DNA of 64,000 nt from Microbacterium paulum (lineage in GTDB: Bacteria > Actinomycetota > Actinomycetes > Actinomycetales > Microbacteriaceae), in NCBI RefSeq assembly GCF_015707995.1, contig NZ_JAAGRY010000002.1, positions 62,001 through 126,000 on the forward strand. Direction: 5' to 3'. The translations under genes were made by a program, and so were the position numbers. The notes below the pieces were generated by a model. The model did not search any database. It saw only the letters and a list, made by a program, of their open reading frames with translations, and had not been told where the DNA came from. Below are positions 8,632 through 15,750 of this stretch, piece after piece; positions within the stretch are counted from its first letter, which is position 1; every line of letters starts with the position of its first letter.

Positions 8632-8933
8632 TCACGCAGTCGGGCTTGAACACTGAGCGTCCTGTGCACGGCAGACGTGTGGCGCGAGCAGGAGCAGCCC
8701 GTAGGCGAGGACAAGGAAGAACGCTACCGCCCCTGTTGCGGTCCGGGCAGCACCGGATACCGGCTCGCAGTTGCGCCGTACACCACCGCATCCAGCAGCA
8801 GACCGGTCACCGCGATCACCGTACCGAACAGCAGACGGAGCGTGAGCGAGTCGGTACGGGGCCGGCGGAAGATCAGATAGGCCAAGGTTGCGATCCCGAG
8901 TGTGAGCACCCCGAATCCCGCGACCAGCAGCAT
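8632..8933 (-). pseudogene. Small integral membrane protein, frameshifted
   Basis: One frame from 8933 gives MLLVAGFGVLTLGIATLAYL and LLFGTVIAVTGLLLDAVVYG, two good membrane helices, then ends at 8724. A second frame continues with GAVAFFLVLAYGLLLLAPHV, a third helix, to 8632. The switch near 8755 looks like a one-base indel in a three- or four-helix membrane protein. The family is not recognised. Confidence 0.55.
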
Positions 8934-9038
8934 GCCACCCCAGCGCGCGGCCCGATGACCTGCGCGGTTGGCCGAGCCCTGGCTGCATAGGAGAGAATGA
9001 GGGCACCGTGGATGAGGTCAACACGAAGCGAGGATGCG

Positions 9039-11537
9039 ATGGCCAAGGTCAACTTCAAGCGACTGGGCCAGGGGGCCTCGGCTCCGGCCAATACGATTAC
9101 CGACCCCCGTGATCTATTCAACGCTCTCCCTGAGAAAGTCTCCGGACTGGACTATCTGAGAGGGCCGCAAGATCAGGTGCTGGCCGCTTGGCACGAGCGT
9201 CGCGACGAACGGGACCTCGTGATCAAGATGAATACAGGGGGCGGCAAAACGCTGGTCGGGCTCCTGCTGGCTCGTAGTTGGCTTAACGAGGGAATCCGAC
9301 CGGTTGCTTACCTCGTGCCTGATGACTTCCTCACGGCCCAGGTCACTAACGAGGCACAACGAGCGGGGATCACCACCACGAACGACCCCAAATCGCCCGA
9401 GTATCAGCAGGGACGCGCCGTCCTCGTCGGGACGTTCGCCAAACTCTTCAATGGCTTGTCAGTCTTCGGGGTCGGCGGCAGCGTGTCCAAGCCTCCGTCG
9501 CACGGACTCGCAGGAGTGATCATTGATGACGCTCACGCCTGCATCGCGCAGGCAGATCATGTGTTCCGGCTCCGGGTCGATGCTGAGTCGTCCGCATACG
9601 ACGAGCTGCTGGACCTTTTTGCTGCCGATTTAAAGGTTCAGTCTCCTAGCGGATATTTGGACTTGGAATCTCGTCACCGTAGTGCGATTCAGGAGGTTCC
9701 ATTCTGGGCCTGGCAAGCGAAACAAGATCAAGTCTTGTCCATCCTGCACCCGCTTTCGACCGGCGCTCTGAAGTGGGGTTGGCCCCTTGTTGTTGACAGC
9801 CTCCCGCTCTGTACTGGCGTTATTACAAGCGACGCCTTCGAGATATACCCTCCTTGTCACCCAACCGAAGCGCTTCTCGGGTTCTCCCAGGCGCAGCGAC
9901 GCGTGTACCTCACCGCCACTCTTGCTGACGACTCAGTGCTTGTCCGGCACTTCGGCGCCGCCCCAGAGTCGGTCGCACGACCCATTTTCCCTTCAAGCGC
10001 GGGCGATATAGGGGATCGGATGATCCTTGTGCCCCAGCAACTCGTGCCGAGAGCGACAGATAACGAAGTGCGTGAGCTTGTCCTAGATCTGGCAGAAGAG
10101 CAAAACGTTGTTGTCATCGTTCCGAGCCATGCACGTGCCGACTGGTGGCGGGACGACGCTGCCCTCGTTCTCGACCGTAACAACATCCACGAGGGCATCG
10201 AGAAAGTACACCAGAACCCCCAACTGGGACTCGTAGTCCTCGTCAACCGCTACGACGGCATTGACCTACCCGGCGACGCGTGCCACGTCCTAGTCATTGA
10301 TGGACTCCCCGAAGCACTCGACGGGCCCGAACGGATAGCGCAGGCGCGACTAACCGGATCAGCAAATCTCCTTGGTCGGCAGATTCAACGCCTGGAGCAG
10401 GGTATGGGTCGGGCTACTCGGTCAAACGAAGACCATGCCGTGGTTCTCCTCCTTGGGGCTCGGCTGGCCGAACGCCTGAATGCGCCCGAAGCACGAGGCT
10501 TCTTCTCTCCCGCGACCAGAGTGCAACTGGACCTCGCGGCGGAAGTTGCGAGCGAGGTCGAAGCCGAGACCCTTGACGATCTACATGACATCATGAATCA
10601 GTGCCTCGAACGCGATAGGGACTGGATCGCTTACAGCAAGGGCGCTCTGGCGCAGGTCCGTTACGACGCTTCGATGGTCGTTGAAACCGCTAAAGCTGAG
10701 CGACTCGCATTTAGTGAAGCCATGCGTGGCGACTATGTGTCCGCGGCACGAGAACAGCAGTCAGTCGTTAATAGCATCACGGATGACGACGCTACACAAG
10801 CACTCCAGCAACAGCGACTCGCGACTTACATCAACTTCTTCGATCCATCGCAAGCACAACAGATTCAAAAGACGGCTAATCGCGCGAACATGCGACTACT
10901 TCGACCTCTCGCAGGTGTGCAGTACGAGAGATTGAAAGCGGCCAGCCGCCCGCAGGCTGAGCAGGCTTCATCTTGGCTGCAAGCGAGGTACGAGTCCGGT
11001 AACGATCTGCTCCTCGGTTTCAACGCCCTAGCGCAAGACCTAGATTGGGGGCCTCGGACGGACCAGTTTGAGCAGGCGGTGCGAGATCTTGCGGAACATA
11101 TCGGACACGTAGGGCAGAGACCCGAGCAACTTCCCAAGCCCGGACCCGACAACTTGTGGGCGCTCAGCGACGGGAGTTTCTGTGTCATTGAGGCGAAGAG
11201 TGACGCGGACGCCGGGCACCCGGTCTACAAGAAGTGGGCCGGGCAACTTTCCCAAGCGATGGATTGGTTCCGTGAACAGTATCCGAGTAGCCAATCGGTT
11301 CCTGTGCTTATCCACCCGGAGGAGAGGTTCGATTCACGCGCTGCGATACCGTCGGGCTGCCGGGTTATTACCACGGAGCGGCTTGCTCGCCTGAAGAAGG
11401 CGCTGGCGTCCTTCGCTACAGGGCTGGCTTCGAATGATGCCTTCCGTGATCCCGCTCGTGTCGCCAGCCTTTTGAACGATCATGGGTTGACCGCCGCCGA
11501 GTTCAAGCGTCGATTCTCGGTAGAGGGACGATACTGA
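9039..11537 (+). CDS. DEAD/DEAH-box helicase with PD-(D/E)xK-like C terminus
   Basis: 832-aa superfamily 2 helicase. Walker A is MNTGGGKT (residues about 64-71), motif II is DDAH (163-166), and motif VI is QGMGRATRS (about 453-461). Near residue 717 the stretch DGSFCVIEAKSDAD has the D...ExK pattern of PD-(D/E)xK nucleases. The ATG at 9039 is chosen over 8997 because GAAGCGAGG precedes it. Base composition is visibly lower in G+C than the neighbours, which suggests separate transfer. Position in an ICE accessory array beside a cytosine methyltransferase suggests anti-phage or anti-plasmid defence. It matches no named system I can assign with confidence. Confidence 0.8.
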   Translation: MAKVNFKRLGQGASAPANTITDPRDLFNALPEKVSGLDYLRGPQDQVLAAWHERRDERDLVIKMNTGGGKTLVGLLLARSWLNEGIRPVAYLVPDDFLTAQVTNEAQRAGITTTNDPKSPEYQQGRAVLVGTFAKLFNGLSVFGVGGSVSKPPSHGLAGVIIDDAHACIAQADHVFRLRVDAESSAYDELLDLFAADLKVQSPSGYLDLESRHRSAIQEVPFWAWQAKQDQVLSILHPLSTGALKWGWPLVVDSLPLCTGVITSDAFEIYPPCHPTEALLGFSQAQRRVYLTATLADDSVLVRHFGAAPESVARPIFPSSAGDIGDRMILVPQQLVPRATDNEVRELVLDLAEEQNVVVIVPSHARADWWRDDAALVLDRNNIHEGIEKVHQNPQLGLVVLVNRYDGIDLPGDACHVLVIDGLPEALDGPERIAQARLTGSANLLGRQIQRLEQGMGRATRSNEDHAVVLLLGARLAERLNAPEARGFFSPATRVQLDLAAEVASEVEAETLDDLHDIMNQCLERDRDWIAYSKGALAQVRYDASMVVETAKAERLAFSEAMRGDYVSAAREQQSVVNSITDDDATQALQQQRLATYINFFDPSQAQQIQKTANRANMRLLRPLAGVQYERLKAASRPQAEQASSWLQARYESGNDLLLGFNALAQDLDWGPRTDQFEQAVRDLAEHIGHVGQRPEQLPKPGPDNLWALSDGSFCVIEAKSDADAGHPVYKKWAGQLSQAMDWFREQYPSSQSVPVLIHPEERFDSRAAIPSGCRVITTERLARLKKALASFATGLASNDAFRDPARVASLLNDHGLTAAEFKRRFSVEGRY

Positions 11538-11590
11538 GTGCCCTGCCAGTTCATCCTCGCGAGACCAGCGGGGCTAGGAGATGCAACCGC

Positions 11591-11775
11591 ATGAACTCAG
11601 ACCCATTCGAAAGTCTTGCCCCAAGGGCCGAGGGCTACCGCACCTGCGCAGAGTGCGGAGCCGATTGCGCGCCAGAGCCGTTCGACGCGGGCAGGGCACG
11701 GGCCTGCGCATCGCGTTCTCCTGCCCCGCGCACGGCGTGCATACGGTCGTGGACCCGTTCGAGGAGACCCGCTGA
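11591..11775 (+). pseudogene. Small zinc-finger-like protein, frameshifted
   Basis: From the ATG at 11591 one frame reads MNSDPFESLAPRAEGYRTC then AECGADC, a plausible CxxC pair. The neighbouring frame then reads LRIAFSCPAHGVHTVVDPF and ends in ETR at 11775, with a C-x-x-H pair. Neither frame alone is convincing across the whole length, but joined near 11690 they make a small zinc-binding protein of about 61 aa. It begins 53 bp after the helicase stop on the same strand and may have been its partner. Confidence 0.4.
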
Positions 11776-11845
11776 CTAAAGCCCGCTGATCGATCTGTGC
11801 ATCCATCTCTCGGCCAGCAGCGCGATCCCCATCACCGTCTTCGAC

Positions 11846-12070
11846 TCACGCCGCATCGACGGCGACCTCACTGTGCGGCACACTGACGGACAGCACATGG
11901 GAGGCATGCAGATCGTCATCGATACGCGCTAGATGGCCCTGGTAGCGACGAAACTCGTGCACGATCGCGGAGCGCTCAGCGCGATCCAGTGACAGCACCT
12001 TCACGGGCCAGCCCCTGGCCCCTCCCATCCGGGATGCGCTCACGCCGATCAGGTGCGCTGATGACGACAC
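11846..12070 (-). CDS. Uncharacterised small protein
   Basis: 74-aa reading frame with balanced composition, including LIGVSASRMGGARGWPVKVL and AERSAIVHEFRRYQGHLARI. It is not recognised. The opposite strand also carries an open stretch ending near 11932 (reading HMGGMQIVIDTR) without a good start, so the coding strand is uncertain. Confidence 0.3.
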   Translation of the reverse strand: MSSSAHLIGVSASRMGGARGWPVKVLSLDRAERSAIVHEFRRYQGHLARIDDDLHASHVLSVSVPHSEVAVDAA

Positions 12071-12082
12071 TTGAACCCGGTT

Positions 12083-12098
12083 GTCAACTCAAGTTGAC
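12083..12098. promoter_or_regulatory. Perfect inverted repeat, operator-like
   Basis: GTCAACTCAAGTTGAC has two perfect 7-bp arms separated by CA. It lies in the 274-bp gap 12071-12344 before the methyltransferase; I see no other gene in that gap. It could be a MerR- or TetR-type operator whose gene is no longer adjacent. Confidence 0.4.
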
Positions 12099-12344
12099 GC
12101 GGCGAGCCTCGCTTGAAAGACGTGTGGCGGCTCGTTGGGCGGCGAGAGCGACTGGTCGCGGAGGAGGTCGAGTAGCGCGCTGCCGAGGGTTCGAGGAGGC
12201 AGTCGGCCGAAGGCGTTTCGGGGGTCGCGGTAGTTCGATACGCGCCGGTCGTCTGGTGGTGCACCTGGCAAGTGTTCAGCCCGGAGAGTCGGCGCCCGTT
12301 CGGTCGCGTCGAGGTCCGGGGTTCACGAAGCCTGCGGAGCCCTC

Positions 12345-13379
12345 ATGCGCGACGATCATTCCCAGCGCGGCCGCCCTCTCCGGGTCGGGTCGCTGTTCTC
12401 CGGGTACGGCGGCCTGGACCTTGCCGTCGAGTACGCCACCGGCGGGGAGACGATCTGGTTCTCCGAGATCAACAACCCCTCCATCCGCGCCTTCACCCAC
12501 CACTGGCCGGGCATCCCGAACCTCGGAGACATCTCCGCGATCGACTGGGCGACGGTGCCGCCGGTCGATGTGCTGATCGGCGGGTTCCCCTGTCAGGACG
12601 TCTCGACCGTCGGCAAGGGCGCCGGCCTCGCACCCGGCACCCGCTCCGGGCTCTGGTCGCACATGGCGGCCGCGATCGACGCGCTGCAACCCGAGCTCGT
12701 CGTCATCGAGAACGTCCGCGGCCTGCTCTCCGCACCCGCAATCCGCTCGCCCCTGGAAGGAGCAACCCCCGATGCACGCAACCGAGACGATGCAACCGAC
12801 GAGCGTGCAACCGCCGTTCGCAACTTGGAACCCGACCCGTGGCTGCTGGGAGACGAGCCAGCGCGACCTCTTCGGGCGCACGGAGCCGTTCTCGGGGATC
12901 TGGCCGACCTCCGGCGAAGTGCAAGGTGGATCGGCCTACCGGCGTCACTGGCCGGCGCACCGCATCACCGGTTCCGTGTCTTCATCACCGCCTACCGCGA
13001 GGACGCTGTTCCGGACACCTTTGGCCTCGGACTCCTCACGCGGCGGCGAGACCCTGGACCAGGTACGGGCACGCCGGGGCACGATCGCCCTGAGCCACCA
13101 GGTGATCGACCTCGCCCTGCACGGGCCGCATGGCTCGCCCGCCAGCTGGAACGAGTCGGAGACCCTGTTCGCCCTGGTCGAGGACATCTTCACTGCTGGG
13201 GGCGATACGCCGATTCACTGCTGGGGGCGATACGCCGAGGCCATCGCCCGATGGGAGCACATCACCGAACGAGTAGCCCCTGCCCCCGCGATCCTGAACG
13301 AGGAGAAAGGCCCTCGCCCAGCGCCCGAGTTCGTGGAATGGCTCATGGGCCTCCCCGCGGGCTGGGTCACCGACCCTGA
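12345..13379 (+). CDS. DNA (cytosine-5) methyltransferase, frame A (motifs I to VIII)
   Basis: Transfers methyl from SAM to C5 of cytosine. Visible motifs are I (LFSGYGGLDLAVE), IV with the catalytic Pro-Cys (GGFPCQDVS), VI (ENVRG) and an VIII-like GAPHHRFRVFITA. Motifs IX-X (ALGNGVLPLQAVVALDAL) are downstream but in the +1 frame. A 25-bp tandem duplication at 13189-13238 causes this: with one copy removed, frame A would run straight through HCWGRYAEAIARW to motif X. As it stands the product has a random tail after about residue 290 and lacks motif X. It is probably inactive, unless rescued by frameshifting or by the overlapping frame B product. Confidence 0.8.
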   Translation: MRDDHSQRGRPLRVGSLFSGYGGLDLAVEYATGGETIWFSEINNPSIRAFTHHWPGIPNLGDISAIDWATVPPVDVLIGGFPCQDVSTVGKGAGLAPGTRSGLWSHMAAAIDALQPELVVIENVRGLLSAPAIRSPLEGATPDARNRDDATDERATAVRNLEPDPWLLGDEPARPLRAHGAVLGDLADLRRSARWIGLPASLAGAPHHRFRVFITAYREDAVPDTFGLGLLTRRRDPGPGTGTPGHDRPEPPGDRPRPARAAWLARQLERVGDPVRPGRGHLHCWGRYADSLLGAIRRGHRPMGAHHRTSSPCPRDPERGERPSPSARVRGMAHGPPRGLGHRP

Positions 13380-13488
13380 GCACGGTATGACCGCGGCCCA
13401 GCAGAACACAGCCCTGGGCAACGGCGTCCTACCCCTCCAAGCAGTCGTCGCGCTTGACGCGCTACAGGCAGGCACTGAGCCACGATGA
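12772..13488 (+). CDS. Overlapping frame B ORF carrying methyltransferase C terminus (motif X)
   Basis: 238-aa frame, +1 relative to the methyltransferase start. The first part (WNPTRGCWETSQRDLFG, EPFSGIWPTSGE, TPLASDSSRGGETLDQVRAR) looks like genuine protein and not a shadow. After the 25-bp duplication it picks up the methyltransferase end (EFVEWLMGLPAGWV, ALGNGVLPLQ). With only one repeat copy this frame would instead end soon after GGDTPRPSPDG at a TAG. It may be an overprinted gene that the duplication fused to the enzyme tail, or the beta part of a split enzyme. Confidence 0.55.
   Translation: MHATETMQPTSVQPPFATWNPTRGCWETSQRDLFGRTEPFSGIWPTSGEVQGGSAYRRHWPAHRITGSVSSSPPTARTLFRTPLASDSSRGGETLDQVRARRGTIALSHQVIDLALHGPHGSPASWNESETLFALVEDIFTAGGDTPIHCWGRYAEAIARWEHITERVAPAPAILNEEKGPRPAPEFVEWLMGLPAGWVTDPEHGMTAAQQNTALGNGVLPLQAVVALDALQAGTEPR
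13189..13238 (+). repeat. 25-bp tandem duplication inside the methyltransferase gene
   Basis: Two exact adjacent copies of a 25-bp unit starting TTCACTGCTGGGGGCG and ending TACGCCGA (13189-13213 and 13214-13238). Since 25 is not a multiple of 3, it shifts the reading frame of everything downstream. Confidence 0.9.
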
Positions 13489-13518
13489 GAACGGAGTACT
13501 CAACTCGGTGTAGCGACG

Positions 13519-13869
13519 CTATTGATCGGTTCCGACGTTGTGTTCCACCCAGTCGCGTAGGTGCTTCAGCGGGGCTGCAGCGCTGTGGCCGAGGTCGGTG
13601 AGTTCGTACTCGACACGGGCAGGAACCTCGGGGTACACGGTGCGGGTGAGCAGGCCGTGGTCTTCGAGGCGCTTGAGGGTCTGCGACAGCACCTTGGGGC
13701 TGATGCCGTCCAGTTTCCGTTTGAGTTGCCCGTTCCGCTGCGGCCCGTCTTCGAGGGCACCGATCGCGAGGGCACTCCACTTGTTGGCGAGCAGATCGAG
13801 CATGTCCCGGCAGGGGCACATCGCCGCGTAGACGTCGTTCCGCGCGCACTCATCAACGATCTGGCTCAT
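13519..13869 (-). CDS. HxlR (DUF24) family regulator, QorR-like
   Basis: 116 aa from the ATG at 13869 (MSQIVDE). The winged helix is NGQLKRKLDGISPKVLSQTL then KRLEDHGLL. Two cysteines sit at the conserved N-terminal sensor site (MCPCRDML). The gene is divergent from a quinone-oxidoreductase-type gene, the same arrangement as qorR-qor2 in corynebacteria, where the regulator senses disulphide or quinone stress through its cysteine. Control of the reductase is an inference from this layout and the palindrome between them. Confidence 0.9.
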   Translation of the reverse strand: MSQIVDECARNDVYAAMCPCRDMLDLLANKWSALAIGALEDGPQRNGQLKRKLDGISPKVLSQTLKRLEDHGLLTRTVYPEVPARVEYELTDLGHSAAAPLKHLRDWVEHNVGTDQ

Positions 13870-13878
13870 CTCATCATG

Positions 13879-13893
13879 GTATCCGATAGATAC
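13879..13893. promoter_or_regulatory. Putative HxlR operator
   Basis: GTATCCGATAGATAC has perfect 5-bp arms with a 5-bp centre. It is 9 bp upstream of the HxlR start and in the 71-bp gap shared with the divergent reductase gene, where DUF24 operators are normally found. Confidence 0.55.
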
Positions 13894-13940
13894 TGGATGC
13901 CCTTGACGGTAACCAGGGTCGGCAGGGAACCATAGGGTCC

Positions 13941-14948
13941 ATGACGACAACAACTGCCATCGGCTACGAGAAGAACCTGCCCGCCACCGACCCCGAGGCG
14001 CTCATCGCCCGCGAGGTCGACGTGCCCGAACTGGGCCCGCACGATCTGCTGGTCGAGGTCGAGGCGGTCTCGGTGAACCCGGTCGACGTGAAACTCCGCG
14101 CGGGCGCACCCGCCGACGGGTTCAGAGTGCTCGGCTTCGACGCCGCCGGCACGGTGCGCGAGGTCGGCTCCGCGGTGACGCTGTTTGCGCCCGGCGACGA
14201 GGTGTTCACCGCCGGGAGCATCGACCGGCCGGGTACGAACCAGCGCCTCCACGTCGTGGACGAGCGCATCACCGGACGCAAGCCCGCCACCCTCTCGTTC
14301 GCGGACGCCGCCGCACTGCCACTGACGGCGATAACCGCCTGGGAAACGCTGTTTGATCGGCTCCGCCTGACCGAGGAGTCCTCCGGCACACTCCTGGTGA
14401 TCGGGGCGACCGGCGGGGTCGGATCGGTCATGCTCGAGTTGGCCGAGGCCCTGCTGCCGAACGTCACCGTGATCGCCACCGCTTCCGATGCCGAGCGCGC
14501 CGCCTGGGTGCGCGGCCTCGGCGCGGAGCACTCAGTCGATCACCGCGGCAACCTGGTCTCCCAGGTGCAGGGCATCGCTCCCCACGGCGTGGACTGGCTG
14601 TTCACCGCGCACTCCGAGGGGCAGATCGAGACCTACGCGCAGATCGTCGCCCCGTTCGGACATATCGTCGCCATCGACGACGGCCCGCGCGACGTATTCC
14701 CGCTCAAGGGCAAGAGCATCGCCTGGCACTGGGAACTGATGTTCACCCGCCCGCTCCAGCAGACCCCGGACATGGTCGAACAGCACCGGCTCCTGAACCA
14801 GGTCGCCGACCTCATCGACCAGGGAAGCATCAGCGCGACGACCACGCAGACCTTGGCTCCGATCTCGCCGGACACCATGCGTGAGGCGCACGCACTCGTC
14901 GAGAGCGGCCGTACCCTCGGCAAGGTCGTCGTCCACGGCTGGCGGTAG
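13941..14948 (+). CDS. Zinc-type alcohol dehydrogenase-like/quinone oxidoreductase
   Basis: 335-aa medium-chain reductase that would reduce quinones or enones with NAD(P)H. The N-terminal GroES-like domain carries VEAVSVNPVDVKLR. The Rossmann nucleotide motif is GATGGVGSVMLELAEAL. No catalytic zinc ligand set is obvious, as in the QOR group. The ATG at 13941 follows the divergent HxlR regulator, so it is probably induced by electrophiles. It ends 21 bp before boundary repeat D. Confidence 0.88.
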   Translation: MTTTTAIGYEKNLPATDPEALIAREVDVPELGPHDLLVEVEAVSVNPVDVKLRAGAPADGFRVLGFDAAGTVREVGSAVTLFAPGDEVFTAGSIDRPGTNQRLHVVDERITGRKPATLSFADAAALPLTAITAWETLFDRLRLTEESSGTLLVIGATGGVGSVMLELAEALLPNVTVIATASDAERAAWVRGLGAEHSVDHRGNLVSQVQGIAPHGVDWLFTAHSEGQIETYAQIVAPFGHIVAIDDGPRDVFPLKGKSIAWHWELMFTRPLQQTPDMVEQHRLLNQVADLIDQGSISATTTQTLAPISPDTMREAHALVESGRTLGKVVVHGWR

Positions 14949-14969
14949 ACTCAAGCCCGCAGAATCATG

Positions 14970-15028
14970 CCGTTCAAGACGCTCGTACTTTTGCGTCCCC
15001 ATAGGGTTCCGGCCTCACGGTAGTAGCG
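14970..15028 (-). repeat. Cassette-boundary repeat, copy D
   Basis: Minus strand: CGCTACTACCGTGAGGCC, GGAACCCTATGG, CGCAAAAGTACG and GCGTCTTGAACGG. It encodes RYYREAGT, the best match to the resident relaxase apart from copy C. It separates the quinone-reductase cassette from the next TetR cassette. Confidence 0.75.
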
Positions 15029-15039
15029 TCGCCAACGTC

Positions 15040-15642
15040 TCAGCTGGGTTCTGTGCGCTCGGGCGCGGCCAGGCGGCGGGCCGCGGTGATGACGGAGGCG
15101 CGGCGGCGGGCGTGCGCGGCGTCGTCTTCGGGGCCAGTGATCATGCGGGCGACCTGTGGCACGGCTGACCACCAGCCGGCCAGCGACAGGATCAGGAACA
15201 TCAGGTGATCCGCGTCGATCTCGCGGGTGACGGTGCCGGCGTCCTGCCCGGCGGTGACGGCGGCGGTCTTGTAGCTGTAGTAGTCGCGCCGCTGCTCCTC
15301 ATCGGGCACGTCGGCGTCGAAGAGCAGCCCTTCCCAGCGCAGCAGGCGGCCGAGCTCGGGGTGCTCGCAGTGGTAGTCGTAGACCCGGCCGGCGTAGTCG
15401 CCCACGTCCTCGACTGCGAACGACTCGACCGGCACGTCCCGGGCGACTTTGGCGAGTTCCTCGCGCAGCACCCGGGCGAACAGCTCGCGCTTGCCGCCGA
15501 AGTAGTTGTAGACGCGCTCCTTGTTCACGCCGGAGGCTTTCGCGATCCGCTCGATTGTCGTGCCGTCCGGCCCGTGCGCGGCGAACTCGGTCACGGCGGC
15601 GGCGAGGATCTTGCGTTTCGTGCCCTCGGTGTCCCACGCCAT
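15040..15642 (-). CDS. TetR/AcrR family regulator
   Basis: 200 aa from the ATG at 15642 (MAWDTEGTKRKIL). Helix-turn-helix: TTIERIAKASGVNKERVYNYF, then GGKRELFARVL. The C-terminal ligand domain has a WWSAVPQVARM helix. It is divergent from an MFS gene and a reductase. Two inverted repeats with the same CAACG...CGTTG core lie in the gap and are the likely operators. Confidence 0.92.
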   Translation of the reverse strand: MAWDTEGTKRKILAAAVTEFAAHGPDGTTIERIAKASGVNKERVYNYFGGKRELFARVLREELAKVARDVPVESFAVEDVGDYAGRVYDYHCEHPELGRLLRWEGLLFDADVPDEEQRRDYYSYKTAAVTAGQDAGTVTREIDADHLMFLILSLAGWWSAVPQVARMITGPEDDAAHARRRASVITAARRLAAPERTEPS

Positions 15643-15677
15643 CGCCCGTTCCCTCTCGTGCCGTCCGCCGGAATCTC

Positions 15678-15740
15678 CAACGCTCGCGTTGCTTCCCGGG
15701 CTCCACCGTACTACAGTCAATTCCAACGTTACCGTTGGAA
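15678..15740. promoter_or_regulatory. Twin TetR operators
   Basis: TTCCAACGTTACCGTTGGAA (15721-15740) has perfect 8-bp arms with a 4-bp centre, 10 bp before the MFS start. CAACGCTCGCGTTG (15678-15691) repeats the core with the same 4-bp spacing nearer the TetR gene. Their positions fit repression of both divergent promoters. Confidence 0.75.
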
Positions 15741-15750
15741 AGGGGTTGGA

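Noticed and set aside
8375..8791. 138-codon minus-strand frame across the relaxase stub
   Set aside because: It is out of frame with both the relaxase stub and the membrane-protein remnant, and has no recognisable content.
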